Source of the DNA: Coriobacteriia bacterium
Lineage (GTDB): Bacteria; Actinomycetota; Coriobacteriia; Anaerosomatales; JAAXUF01
NCBI GenBank assembly: GCA_013336165.1
Contig: JAAXUF010000010.1
Coordinates: 1-64,000 of the forward strand
Direction: 5' to 3'
DNA: 64,000 nucleotides
Shown here: in pieces, positions 10,361 to 17,837 of the stretch
How positions within the stretch are numbered: position 1 is the stretch's first letter
Layout: every line of letters begins with the position of its first letter
The notes under the pieces: model-generated
What the model saw: only the letters and a program-made list of their open reading frames with translations
The model's database searches: none
Told to the model about the DNA's origin: nothing
Made by a program: the position numbers and the translations under genes

Positions 10361-11212
10361 CTATCGGCCGGTCAGTTCATCTATATAAGAGAGTCCTTGG
10401 GTGGTTAACGCTCGCTTACCCCCATCCGAAGAGATCAAACCAATCTCTTCAAGGAAAGCGAGATCGCGGTAGGCAGTGGATATCCCCACACGCAGCTCTT
10501 TAGCCACCAAGCTCGGACCGGCCAAACCGGATTCCAAGACGAGGGCGAGCACGTTCTTCTGACGTGTGGAAAGCCTGGGATTTACGTTTAGTCCCACGAG
10601 TTGAGACTGGCAGGGTTCGTCCGCAGGAGTCCCATTGGTATCTTCGTGCGAGAAGACCTGTTTATCGGTGGAAGAAACTTGAGGAGCCGCGGTTCGAATA
10701 GTCACCACTGATCCGGATCCGAGATTATCTTCAATAATCAAAGAGCCGCCAGAGAAACTTAAATAGTCCGAGACAATCGGTAGGCCGGATCCGACGCCCC
10801 TAATGTACTGTTTCATCGCGCCTCGTGCGGTCGTAAATCCAGGTAGAACAGCCCTTTGTTTGTCTGAGATGCCTGGACCCTGATCAGCGAAACGCACAGT
10901 CCTTCCCGAATCCAGAATTGAAACCACAGGCTCCGCAAAATTCGCGTGAATGAAGTTCTCGGTTACTTCACGTATGACTGTATAAGGAATCGTGCTGCCC
11001 TGTTCGCGGGCTAGTTCATAGACGCGCGAAGCCAGGGCTTCAATGTACTCATTAACGGAAGTCGGACAGATTTCCTCAACCCTCGGAGCTGCTCCAGCGG
11101 CGTCATACACAGCGATCAAGGCCCGTCCGTGAACACAGGAGATAGAAGATGAGTCGCGCATCTCTTCAGTAATAATGGGAGGTTCTGTTTGTTGCGTATA
11201 AAACGGTTTCAT
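10361..11212 (-). CDS. GHKL ATPase domain fused to a C-terminal winged helix, upstream of dnaA
   Basis: About 283 residues from ATG 11212, which has a G-rich Shine-Dalgarno directly upstream; TTG 11239 would add nine residues. The centre is a small histidine-kinase-type ATPase fold: N-box EVTENFIHANF, G1 box DQGPGIS, and G2 box GVGSGLPIV followed by the GSGSVVTI strand. It is the compact form seen in anti-sigma-factor kinases rather than full sensor kinases. There is no dimerisation histidine or membrane segment. After a linker, the last 65 residues form a predicted winged helix (LSTRQKNVLALVLESG, then a recognition-helix-like STAYRDLAFLEEIG). It sits between the two halves of oriC. A role in dnaA or origin control is inference; I know no named family. 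Confidence 0.85.
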   Translation of the reverse strand: MKPFYTQQTEPPIITEEMRDSSSISCVHGRALIAVYDAAGAAPRVEEICPTSVNEYIEALASRVYELAREQGSTIPYTVIREVTENFIHANFAEPVVSILDSGRTVRFADQGPGISDKQRAVLPGFTTARGAMKQYIRGVGSGLPIVSDYLSFSGGSLIIEDNLGSGSVVTIRTAAPQVSSTDKQVFSHEDTNGTPADEPCQSQLVGLNVNPRLSTRQKNVLALVLESGLAGPSLVAKELRVGISTAYRDLAFLEEIGLISSDGGKRALTTQGLSYIDELTGR

Positions 11213-11239
11213 ATCCCCCCACTTTCCAAGATCGATCAA

Positions 11240-11773
11240 TCATCCACATTTCTTTCCACAAGCACATGGGCGCTTCAAGAGCCTCATCAAGCGCCTGTTT
11301 TCTCATAATGAGTGGGTCTTTCCACCACCAACCCACCACGCTGACCGCTTCCGACAAGGTCTTTTCTCGTTTGTCCACACGACTTTCCACATATGGGGAT
11401 AACTTTGAACGAACCATTGCGAAGAATCGCGATATAGCTGCTCAAAAGAGGCGTTTACGGTCAGTGATTCTTGGGGGTCTGTGGAAAGTGCATTAGTGAA
11501 TCAAAGATGCAGACAATGAAAGGATCAAGCCGCTGGAACATTCGCTGCGAAAAAGATGACCTAGAACAAGCGTCCTAAGCAAACGGCCAGTATTCCAGAT
11601 AAACGGTCGAAATATGATGCCAGAAGGGGCAATTTCAAGGGAAGTAAGCTGTCTCTGGTGCGTATGTAGAACGTCGCTGATAATAACAAAGGCGTTAGGG
11701 CGCAACAACGAGCGGGTCATGGTTTTCCACAGCTTCCACAAGCTTGTATCCTGCGTTTTCCACAGTATCCACA
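11240..11773. other. oriC DnaA-box cluster upstream of dnaA
   Basis: This is a gene-free stretch dense in DnaA-box-like 9-mers. On the plus strand they are TCATCCACA 11240-11248, CTTTCCACA 11252-11260, CTTTCCACC 11318-11326, TTGTCCACA 11371-11379, CTTTCCACA 11383-11391, TTTTCCACA 11723-11731, GCTTCCACA 11732-11740, TTTTCCACA 11756-11764 and GTATCCACA 11765-11773. On the minus strand they are TTATCCCCA 11402-11394 and CTTTCCACA 11488-11480. Two subclusters are apparent, at 11240-11490 and 11723-11773. Gene orientation diverges here, as expected for the origin. TTGTCCACA and TTTTCCACA are common actinobacterial box forms. Confidence 0.85.
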
Positions 11774-11914
11774 GATGCGAGAGCTATTCCCTGTACACGA
11801 AACAGGACCAGATATTCGGCAGTTTACGGACGACTGAATCAGGGAACCCCCAACCGGCCATCGCGGCCTAATGAGAATAGGAAATATGTGCCTTCACGAA
11901 GGGATCAACCCTAG

Positions 11915-11944
11915 TTGACACCGACATGGAGGCATACGTATAAT
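11915..11944 (+). promoter_or_regulatory. near-consensus promoter of the rpmH operon
   Basis: The -35 element TTGACA (11915-11920) and the -10 element TATAAT (11939-11944) are separated by 18 bp. Transcription would start around 11951, about 37 nt before rpmH. Both hexamers are perfect sigma-70-type consensus. It serves rpmH-rnpA-yidD-yidC-jag, which ends at the terminator at 14371-14398. Confidence 0.9.
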
Positions 11945-11987
11945 CGTCCGACTTTGCTCCAGAATAGGAGCGAACCAAGGAGGAACC

Positions 11988-12122
11988 ATGAAGAGAACTT
12001 ACCAGCCCAACAATCGGAAGCGTGCCAAGAGCCATGGCTTCCGTGCACGTATGGCAACTGCGGCCGGACGTCTGGTTCTTGCCGCGCGCAGGCGCAAGGG
12101 ACGCAAAGACCTCTGCGTCTAG
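11988..12122 (+). CDS. rpmH: 50S ribosomal protein L34
   Basis: This 44-residue, very basic protein begins [12 protein letters not shown] and continues with [10 protein letters not shown], the invariant L34 pattern. It ends with a run of Arg/Lys and the short tail DLCV. It binds 23S rRNA in the large subunit. The start is ATG 11988 behind AAGGAGG. It is the first gene downstream of the origin on the plus strand and is followed 27 nt later by rnpA, the usual order. Confidence 0.97.
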   Translation: MKRTYQPNNRKRAKSHGFRARMATAAGRLVLAARRRKGRKDLCV

Positions 12123-12149
12123 GATGTCGTCCATTCGGGAGGCGATGAG

Positions 12150-12482
12150 ATGAACATCATCAAGTCCTCGCGAGAGATAGAAATGGTCTTTCGGGCCGCA
12201 AGAAGAGGAGCCCACCCAATACTGGTAGCTCTCGTCATCAATACACCCAAAGGACGCGGCCCACAGGGCCGCGTTGCGTTTGTTGCCGGCAAGAAACTTG
12301 GTGGTGCGGTACAGCGAAACAGAGCCAAGCGAGTCGTAAGAGAGGCAACTCGTCGAGTTGGAGGTCCTTGGGCTGGCTTTGACGTCGTCTTGATTTCGAG
12401 AGAGAAGACGGGGGACTCATCTCCTCGGGCACTCGACTCCGCGCTCAAGGTCGTTCTCGGTAAGACCGGGGTTATCACGTGA
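12150..12482 (+). CDS. rnpA: ribonuclease P protein component
   Basis: RnpA (110 residues) is the protein cofactor of RNase P, which matures the 5' ends of tRNAs. The conserved RNR motif is present as [12 protein letters not shown] near residues 55-66, and the N-terminal strand carrying the aromatic F..(A/V)R(R/K)G pattern is seen as FRAARRGAH. The length is usual. The stop overlaps the start of yidD by 4 nt (GTGA). No RNase P RNA gene (rnpB) is seen in the window. Confidence 0.95.
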   Translation: MNIIKSSREIEMVFRAARRGAHPILVALVINTPKGRGPQGRVAFVAGKKLGGAVQRNRAKRVVREATRRVGGPWAGFDVVLISREKTGDSSPRALDSALKVVLGKTGVIT

Positions 12483-12721
12483 AATCTGTCGGGATAAGGA
12501 TTCTTTCCCTCCCCCGCTTGGGATTGATTCTCCTTATTAGAATCTATCAGAAGTTCATCTCTCCAGCGTTTCCCCCGTCGTGTAGATTCAGCCCGACGTG
12601 TTCCACATATGCGCTAACATCTATTGAGCGTTATGGTGTGTTCAAAGGCGGGTGGCTTGCGCTAAGACGGATCGGGCGCTGTCATCCATGGAATCCTGGC
12701 GGTTATGACCCTGTTCCATAG
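12479..12721 (+). CDS. yidD: membrane protein insertion efficiency factor YidD
   Basis: This 80-residue protein has the highly conserved family core: an amphipathic segment [18 protein letters not shown], then PTCSTYA, followed by G...G..L...R..RCHPW(N)PGGYDPVP. YidD is membrane-associated and assists YidC and Sec in inserting membrane proteins. The start is GTG 12479, overlapping rnpA by 4 nt. The order rnpA-yidD-yidC is conserved across bacteria. Confidence 0.96.
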   Translation: MKSVGIRILSLPRLGLILLIRIYQKFISPAFPPSCRFSPTCSTYALTSIERYGVFKGGWLALRRIGRCHPWNPGGYDPVP

Positions 12722-12758
12722 AGCAGGCCGTAGACAAAGATAGGGAGGCTCCCTTTCC

Positions 12759-13565
12759 GTGAACCTCTGGACGGGTTTTCAGCAGTGGATCTTCGAAGCG
12801 CTGAAGTGGATTCAGCTGCTTGTAGGTGACTGGGGGTTGGCTATTCTGCTGCTCACAGTTGCAATTCGAGTGTTACTGCTTCCTCTTACCGCAAAACAGA
12901 CGAAGTCGATGCTCGAGCTTCAGCGTATTCAACCCAAAATCAAAGAACTGCAGGAGAAGTACAAGAACGACAAAGAGAAGCTGCAAGAAGAGACGCTTAC
13001 ATTCTACAAAGAGAACAAGGTCAATCCGTTCGGGGGATGTCTTCCGGTTCTTCTCCAGTCCCCCATTCTATTCGCCCTGTATGGAGTTCTCGCAGGAGGA
13101 ACCGGGGGCACTAAGCCCGGATTGATGATCCAATATTTCCAAGATACGAATCAAGTCGGACACTTCTACTCCATTTTGCCAGATCTTTCCATTACCCCCC
13201 AAGCCGCCTGGGGATCAGGCTTCTTGGGCGCGATCCCCTACGTTCTTGCCGTCATAATATTCGGAGTCAGCATATGGCTGCCCCAGGCATTGATGCCGGG
13301 AGACAAGCAACAGAAGTCCCTTGGCGCCGTTATGGCGGTGGTTATGCTCGCCTTTGGCTGGAGCACCCCTGCCGGCGTTCTTCTGTACTGGGACATCTCA
13401 AGCATCTGGGGTATCGCTCAGCAGCAACTGATCATGGTGATGGCCAAGAAACGGGCTGCGGCCGAAGATGCAGTGGTTGCGGCAAAGAAGGCTGAAGAGG
13501 CCGAGGAGAGAAGAGCCACTTTGGCCGCCAAGAAAGCATCCAACAAAAAGACGCGAAAGCAGTAA
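12759..13565 (+). CDS. yidC: membrane protein insertase YidC (OxaI family)
   Basis: This 268-residue protein is the short Gram-positive/actinobacterial form without the large periplasmic domain. Hydrophobic segments lie near residues 20-45 (GLAILLLTVAIRVLLLPL, with the conserved groove arginine), 95-115, 150-175 and 185-215. The cytoplasmic hairpin KPKIKELQEKYKND-type region follows TM1 (PKIKELQEKYKNDKEKL). The C-terminus is a charged Lys/Ala tail. The start is GTG 12759 behind AGGGAGG. It has no lipobox, so it is unlike the SpoIIIJ lipoprotein form. Confidence 0.95.
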   Translation: MNLWTGFQQWIFEALKWIQLLVGDWGLAILLLTVAIRVLLLPLTAKQTKSMLELQRIQPKIKELQEKYKNDKEKLQEETLTFYKENKVNPFGGCLPVLLQSPILFALYGVLAGGTGGTKPGLMIQYFQDTNQVGHFYSILPDLSITPQAAWGSGFLGAIPYVLAVIIFGVSIWLPQALMPGDKQQKSLGAVMAVVMLAFGWSTPAGVLLYWDISSIWGIAQQQLIMVMAKKRAAAEDAVVAAKKAEEAEERRATLAAKKASNKKTRKQ

Positions 13566-13603
13566 GTTCGCGCTGCCAAGAGCTATTTGAATGGAGAGAG
13601 GCC

Positions 13604-14350
13604 ATGCGGCAGGAGTGTATCAAGGAGGCGTCCAGCGTTGCCGAAGCTTTGGACGCTGCGCTCGAGGAATTGGGAGTACAACAAGACACTGTTGAGTATG
13701 AGGTACTGAAAGAGCCGAGCAGGGGGGTGCTCCAGGAAGATAAGGCAGCTCAAGTTCGAGTCTGGATTCGTGCGTCCTATTTGCAGGCCATTGAGGCGGA
13801 AAGAGAGAAGGCGAACGATCCAGAGAGCGTCGATGAAAAGGTTCCGGTTGAGCTGCATGCGGTTCAAGAGGAGGAACTGAGCGACGAGGAGCTCGATCTC
13901 GTTGCCGATACTGCTGTGGAAACACTGCGAACGACCTTAGGTTACTTCGGCATCACGGAATGCACTATTGAAGAGTACGAAGGGGATGAAAGGGAAATCA
14001 TCCTTGATGTTGTCGGCGGTGGAGATCTGTCGATGTTGATTGGCCGACATGGGCGGACACTGGATGCGCTTCAGGTTCTCGTTTCGGCAATCACAAATCG
14101 TAAGTTGGGGTTCAGGTACCCGGTTGTTATGGATGTCGAAGGTTATCGGCATCGTAGGCGCCAGAAGGTCGAAGAGACGGCGCGTCATGCTGCAGAGCGT
14201 GCTGCAAAGCAGCGGCGTCCAGTAAAACTGCGTCCGATGACTCCATACGAAAGGCGTATCGTTCATGTTGTGCTAAGAAACGACCAGCGGGTTCGGACCG
14301 AAAGTGAGGGCGTTGAGCCGTTCCGTCTCGTAGTCGTAAGACCTCGTTAG
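13604..14350 (+). CDS. jag: Jag/KhpB RNA-binding protein (Jag_N-KH-R3H)
   Basis: This 248-residue protein has the three Jag parts. The N-terminal Jag_N domain (residues 1-50) begins CIKEASSVAEALDAALEELG. A KH domain carries GRHGRTLDALQ near residue 147. A C-terminal R3H domain reads MTPYERRIVHVVL followed by VRTESEG and the end VVVRPR. An acidic linker of about 50 residues separates Jag_N and KH. KhpB-type proteins bind RNA together with KhpA and influence cell elongation and division in Gram-positives. It is the last gene of the rpmH operon, followed by a strong terminator. Confidence 0.95.
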   Translation: MRQECIKEASSVAEALDAALEELGVQQDTVEYEVLKEPSRGVLQEDKAAQVRVWIRASYLQAIEAEREKANDPESVDEKVPVELHAVQEEELSDEELDLVADTAVETLRTTLGYFGITECTIEEYEGDEREIILDVVGGGDLSMLIGRHGRTLDALQVLVSAITNRKLGFRYPVVMDVEGYRHRRRQKVEETARHAAERAAKQRRPVKLRPMTPYERRIVHVVLRNDQRVRTESEGVEPFRLVVVRPR

Positions 14351-14370
14351 GGGCATAACGCCAAGATTCA

Positions 14371-14398
14371 AGGGGAGCGCCTAGGCGCTCCCCTTTTT
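14371..14398 (+). terminator. Rho-independent terminator of the rpmH-jag operon
   Basis: A GC-rich palindrome (GGGGAGCGCC at 14372-14381 and GGCGCTCCCC at 14384-14393) is followed directly by TTTTT at 14394-14398. It lies 21 nt after the jag stop. Confidence 0.93.
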
Positions 14399-14996
14399 GG
14401 TTGCGTGGCTCAGACAATTCTACGCGACAGGCGGTTACTTAAGACTTAGGGTCGATAACTGGTCGCTGTGCTGATTTGTACTTAGGGATCGGGTGAGTCT
14501 TCAGCTCATGCGTAGCCAGGTAGAACCTGTGGGCGCACTTCCCGTGAGTTGTTCTGTTTGTCTCCTATCTGGCGTGATGTTTGAGCAGAGGCGAGTCAGA
14601 GCCATTTCCGTCGTTCTAGCTTCCCTCGGCGAGAACCGCAAGACAATCCTGAAGCGCGGACCCTGGGCAATGGGGTCAGCTCGACCGAGAACAAGCATCC
14701 GCTGTATTCAACTACCATCTGACGATGATATTCCCTCCGTTCTCATTACCGGGGCTCGCGCGTTCTGGAAGTCGTCAGCGGGCACCAAAAGGGGCGCGAT
14801 CCTGCGTGGCTTCAGGGACGTTCGTACTTCGGGCGGCTAGAGACCCCTTAGCGTGCTTCGTTTGCGGAAATGCTCTAGCAGTGGCCAATGCGCAGGTGCT
14901 AGGTTTTTCTTGTCGCCGCCAAAGACCTACGGGTCAAGGGTTTCTGTCAGCTTGTCCAGGAATTGGACGTGGAGAGTGGTTGCGGCACGATCTGGA
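14399..14996. other. gene-free stretch between jag and the first parS site
   Basis: No convincing gene is seen in about 600 bases. Short open frames exist, for example 115 codons at 14493-14840, but they show no recognisable domain, no good ribosome binding site and an odd mix of Arg, Ser and Cys. No tRNA cloverleaf or long repeat was noticed. It may be a decayed gene or the structural part of the parS centromere. Confidence 0.5.
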
Positions 14997-15012
14997 CGTT
15001 TCACGTGAAACA
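14997..15012. other. parS centromere site (one mismatch)
   Basis: The sequence is CGTTTCACGTGAAACA, differing from the bacterial parS consensus TGTTTCACGTGAAACA only at the first base. ParB binds this palindrome, spreads and recruits ParA for segregation of the origin region. It lies 71 bp upstream of a second, perfect site and less than 2 kb from parB. Confidence 0.93.
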
Positions 15013-15066
15013 TCAACGCGTGAGGTTCACTGGATGGTACAATCGCCCGAACAAGTTCGGAGGTGG

Positions 15067-15795
15067 ATGTTTCACGTGAAACAAATCGACAGACGAGCAA
15101 TTGCCGAAGCCTTGGCAAGAATTGGCCTTTCAACAACGGGGGACAAGACGCTATTGCTTGCGCAGCACCTCGCACTCGTGCTCGAAGCGAACGAGAGGCT
15201 CAATCTAACGCGCATCACAACTGAGGAGGAAGCTCTCCGACTTCACATCGTCGACTCCTTGGTGCCCATGCCTGAGCTAACAGACGCGCCCGCGGGAATG
15301 ATCGTGGACGTCGGCACGGGAGCGGGATACCCGGGAATTCCGCTTGCTATCATTTCTGGCAGGCAGTCAGTCTTGTTGGACTCAGTCAAGAAGAAAGCTG
15401 CGGCTGTACAGGGCATGGTCGACAGGCTGAGCCTGTCTGAGGCAGTGCAAGTAGTTGCTGAACGAGCGGAAGAGCACGCCTTCAAGAATTCAGGCGTGTA
15501 CGCAGTTGTAGTCGCGCGCGCGGTCAGCTCCTTACCTGCACTTGTGGAACTAGCCTCGCCGTTGCTCTCTGCGGGAGGACACCTGATTGCGCTGAAGGGC
15601 GCTCTTCTAGAGGAGGAGATCGCCCGAGGGCAGCTGGCCGGGAATCTCGTCGGAATGGCAGAGAAGTCAAGGCGCACGATAGCGCTTCCCGGTGGAGGGG
15701 AAGTTCGCACGGTCATAGTGTTCGAGAAGTCTACAGAAGCCAAGATCGCCCTTCCTCGGCGGTCCGGTCTAGCGCAGCGTGCTCCCCTCGCATAA
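15067..15795 (+). CDS. rsmG: 16S rRNA (guanine527-N7)-methyltransferase RsmG
   Basis: RsmG (242 residues) methylates G527 of 16S rRNA using S-adenosylmethionine. It has LNLTRI near residue 50, LHIVDSL, the SAM-binding motif I VDVGTGAGYPGIPLAI near residue 80, the DS(V/L)KK motif II, and the VVARAVSSLP strand that marks the family. The start is ATG 15067 behind GGAGGTGG. An in-frame opening extends to 14725, but the extra N-terminus matches nothing in the family. The first codons (MFHVK) are formed by a parS palindrome. Confidence 0.95.
   Translation: MFHVKQIDRRAIAEALARIGLSTTGDKTLLLAQHLALVLEANERLNLTRITTEEEALRLHIVDSLVPMPELTDAPAGMIVDVGTGAGYPGIPLAIISGRQSVLLDSVKKKAAAVQGMVDRLSLSEAVQVVAERAEEHAFKNSGVYAVVVARAVSSLPALVELASPLLSAGGHLIALKGALLEEEIARGQLAGNLVGMAEKSRRTIALPGGGEVRTVIVFEKSTEAKIALPRRSGLAQRAPLA
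15068..15083. other. perfect parS site inside the rsmG start
   Basis: TGTTTCACGTGAAACA is an exact match to the parS consensus. It overlaps the ATG of rsmG (15067-15069) and encodes residues 1-6, so ParB binding here would cover the rsmG start codon. Chromosomal parS sites near parAB are normal; placement within a start codon is less so. Confidence 0.97.
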
Positions 15796-15829
15796 ATGCT
15801 CACGACTATCACGCGAACACTCGCTGGGC

Positions 15830-15835
15830 TATAAT
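15830..15835 (+). promoter_or_regulatory. probable -10 element for parAB
   Basis: A perfect TATAAT lies 31 nt before the parA start, in the 71-base gap after rsmG. No good -35 hexamer is seen at the usual spacing, so the promoter is tentative. Confidence 0.5.
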
Positions 15836-15866
15836 CCGCATCGATGCACATCGGAGGGCAGGAGGG

Positions 15867-16664
15867 GTGGATTTGGATCCTCTAAGGGAGCCCCGTTCGG
15901 GTTCCGCAAGGGTCTTGGCCGTCGTCAACCAGAAGGGCGGCGTCGGAAAGAGTACAACCGCGGTGAATCTCTCGGCCGCCCTGGGGGCTTCGGGACACAA
16001 GACTCTCCTTGTTGACCTTGATCCGCAAGGGAATGCGACTTCGGGATTCGGACTGAACAAGAATCAGCGAGATCTGTGCATTTACGACGCATTGTTGGGC
16101 GACGTGGACATCGCGAGCATCATCGAGCCGGTTGAAGTCGAACATGTGTTCGTGATTCCTGCAACAATTCAGTTGGCAGGTGCCGAGATCGAACTGGTGT
16201 CTGCCATGAGCCGCGAGAACAAGCTCAAGGCCATACTGCGTTCGGTAAGGGACGAGTTTGAGTTTGTGATAATTGACTGCCCTCCGTCACTCGGACTTCT
16301 GACCATCAACGCACTTACCGCGGCCGATGGTCTCCTCATTCCAATTCAGTGTGAGTACTACGCGCTCGAAGGTCTGTCAAAGCTTCTCGACAGCGTTCGC
16401 CTGGTCAAGACCCACCTGAACCCTGACCTAGAGGTGTTTGGTGTTCTCATGACCATGTATGACCCTCGGACCCGGCTTGCCCAGCAGGTCGTCGAAGAAG
16501 TCAGGGACTTCTTTGAAGACAAGGTGTTCCGAACTCTCATCCCTCGTTCGGTTCGTCTTTCGGAAGCGCCAAGCTTTGGGAAGCCGGTAACCCTGTACGA
16601 TCCAAACGGCAAAGGTGCGGTGGCCTACACAGAGCTTGCAAAGGAAGTGGTTGAACGTGTCTAA
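15867..16664 (+). CDS. parA: chromosome partitioning ATPase ParA (Soj)
   Basis: ParA (265 residues) is a deviant Walker A ATPase that drives origin segregation on the nucleoid. The P-loop KGGVGKST spans residues 23-30, the DLDPQGNAT Walker A' follows, and Walker B is VIIDCPPSLG. The C-terminus carries the TLIPRSVRLSEAPS(F/H)GKP signature of chromosomal Soj. The start is GTG 15867 behind GGAGGG; the first 14 residues are a nonconserved lead. The stop overlaps the parB start by 8 nt. Confidence 0.97.
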   Translation: MDLDPLREPRSGSARVLAVVNQKGGVGKSTTAVNLSAALGASGHKTLLVDLDPQGNATSGFGLNKNQRDLCIYDALLGDVDIASIIEPVEVEHVFVIPATIQLAGAEIELVSAMSRENKLKAILRSVRDEFEFVIIDCPPSLGLLTINALTAADGLLIPIQCEYYALEGLSKLLDSVRLVKTHLNPDLEVFGVLMTMYDPRTRLAQQVVEEVRDFFEDKVFRTLIPRSVRLSEAPSFGKPVTLYDPNGKGAVAYTELAKEVVERV

Positions 16665-17538
16665 GCGAGGGTTGGGTCGTGGTCTCTCGGCGCTGATTCC
16701 TAGTGCTTCGCAAGAATCGCCGACAAACGGCGAAATACATGAGCTTCCGATCGCAATGATCTCCCCAAATCCGGGACAGCCGCGTACTGACATTGCTGAT
16801 GAGGGTATTTCCGAGCTGGCGGACTCGATCGGCAAAGTGGGATTGCTGCAGCCAATCATCGTACGGCCCTTTGGGGAGGGCTACCAGATTATTGCCGGGG
16901 AGAGAAGGTGGCGCGCTGCTCGGCAGCTGGGCCTCGAAGTGGTTCCCGTGCGGGTTCTCTCGAAGAATGAGACCGAGTCTTTAGAGATTGCGCTCATTGA
17001 GAATCTTCAGAGGCAGGACTTGAATGCCATTGAAGAGGCGCGGGGCTACAAGAAGCTTCTGAGCGAGTACCGTATGACACAGGCCGAGTTGGCTGATCGC
17101 GTTTCAAAGTCTCGCTCGGCAATTACCAACGCGCTGAGGCTGCTCGACCTGCCCGAGGAAGTCCAAGAACTTGTCTACGAGTGCAAGATGTCGGCGGGTC
17201 ATGCGCGCGCGGTACTGTCGGTTCCTGATGAGGAGACCAGACTCAAGCTTTCCCACAGGATCATCTTCGACGGTCTGTCAGTGCGTGAAGCCGAGAATCT
17301 TGCTCGGCTGTTTGCGGCAGGCCAAGTCGATCGGCAACCACGACCTGTGGCTCCCAAATCCTTTAAACTCGTCGCCCGTACGTTGCGTCGTCAACTGGGA
17401 ACAAATGTCAGAGTCAAGCTGACCAAAGACAAAGGGAAGATAGAGATCGATTTCCAAGGGGAAGATGATCTCAGCCGAATAGTAGCCATCCTGACTGCGG
17501 GTGAACCCGTCAGCGTATCCGGGAGCGCGGAAGAGTGA
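16657..17538 (+). CDS. parB: chromosome partitioning CTPase ParB (Spo0J)
   Basis: ParB (293 residues) binds parS and spreads as a CTP-dependent clamp. It starts with the conserved SKRGLGRGLSALIP peptide that stimulates ParA. The CTP-binding motifs include NPGQPR and GERRWRAA (near residue 80). The central helix-turn-helix shows MTQAELADRVSKSRSAITN, and the C-terminal dimerisation domain follows. The start is GTG 16657, inside the parA stop region; an upstream in-frame extension to 16615 would lie within parA and lacks family support. Confidence 0.97.
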   Translation: MSKRGLGRGLSALIPSASQESPTNGEIHELPIAMISPNPGQPRTDIADEGISELADSIGKVGLLQPIIVRPFGEGYQIIAGERRWRAARQLGLEVVPVRVLSKNETESLEIALIENLQRQDLNAIEEARGYKKLLSEYRMTQAELADRVSKSRSAITNALRLLDLPEEVQELVYECKMSAGHARAVLSVPDEETRLKLSHRIIFDGLSVREAENLARLFAAGQVDRQPRPVAPKSFKLVARTLRRQLGTNVRVKLTKDKGKIEIDFQGEDDLSRIVAILTAGEPVSVSGSAEE

Positions 17539-17828
17539 AACAGAAACTGGAATATCTTGCCATTGGGCTTGTTATTGGAGCAGCCGCGGGTTACGTCGCA
17601 GGGCTCCTGTTTGCACCCAGTAGCGGGAATAAGACCCGCCAGAAGCTCGCCGTTGAGGCGCGTCGCGCTGCAGAGGTGGCGCGCTCAGTGGCGGACAAGG
17701 CAGAATCGGCCGCAGAGGTTCTCGGCGGGCGAGTCGACCACTACTTGGGGCGCGAAGAGGAAGTGGCGTGGCGCAAGGTCCGCGAGATCCGCGAAGGCGT
17801 TCAGCGCTACACGCAGACCCAGGCCTAG
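17535..17828 (+). CDS. YtxH-domain protein
   Basis: This 97-residue protein begins with a hydrophobic glycine-rich segment (GLVIGAAAGYVAGLLFAPSS) that is diagnostic of the YtxH family. An Ala/Arg/Lys-rich amphipathic helix follows. These are small single-span membrane proteins often linked to stress; their biochemical role is unclear. The start is GTG 17535, overlapping parB by 4 nt, so it is translated with parAB. Confidence 0.85.
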   Translation: MKQKLEYLAIGLVIGAAAGYVAGLLFAPSSGNKTRQKLAVEARRAAEVARSVADKAESAAEVLGGRVDHYLGREEEVAWRKVREIREGVQRYTQTQA

Positions 17829-17837
17829 CGCGGGAGC

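Noticed and set aside
14493-14840. A 115-codon frame upstream of parS
   Set aside because: No clear ribosome binding site, no family features and an unusual composition; treated as gene-free DNA.
14725-15066. N-terminal extension of rsmG
   Set aside because: It contains the parS region and no family sequence; ATG 15067 has a good ribosome binding site and matches RsmG.
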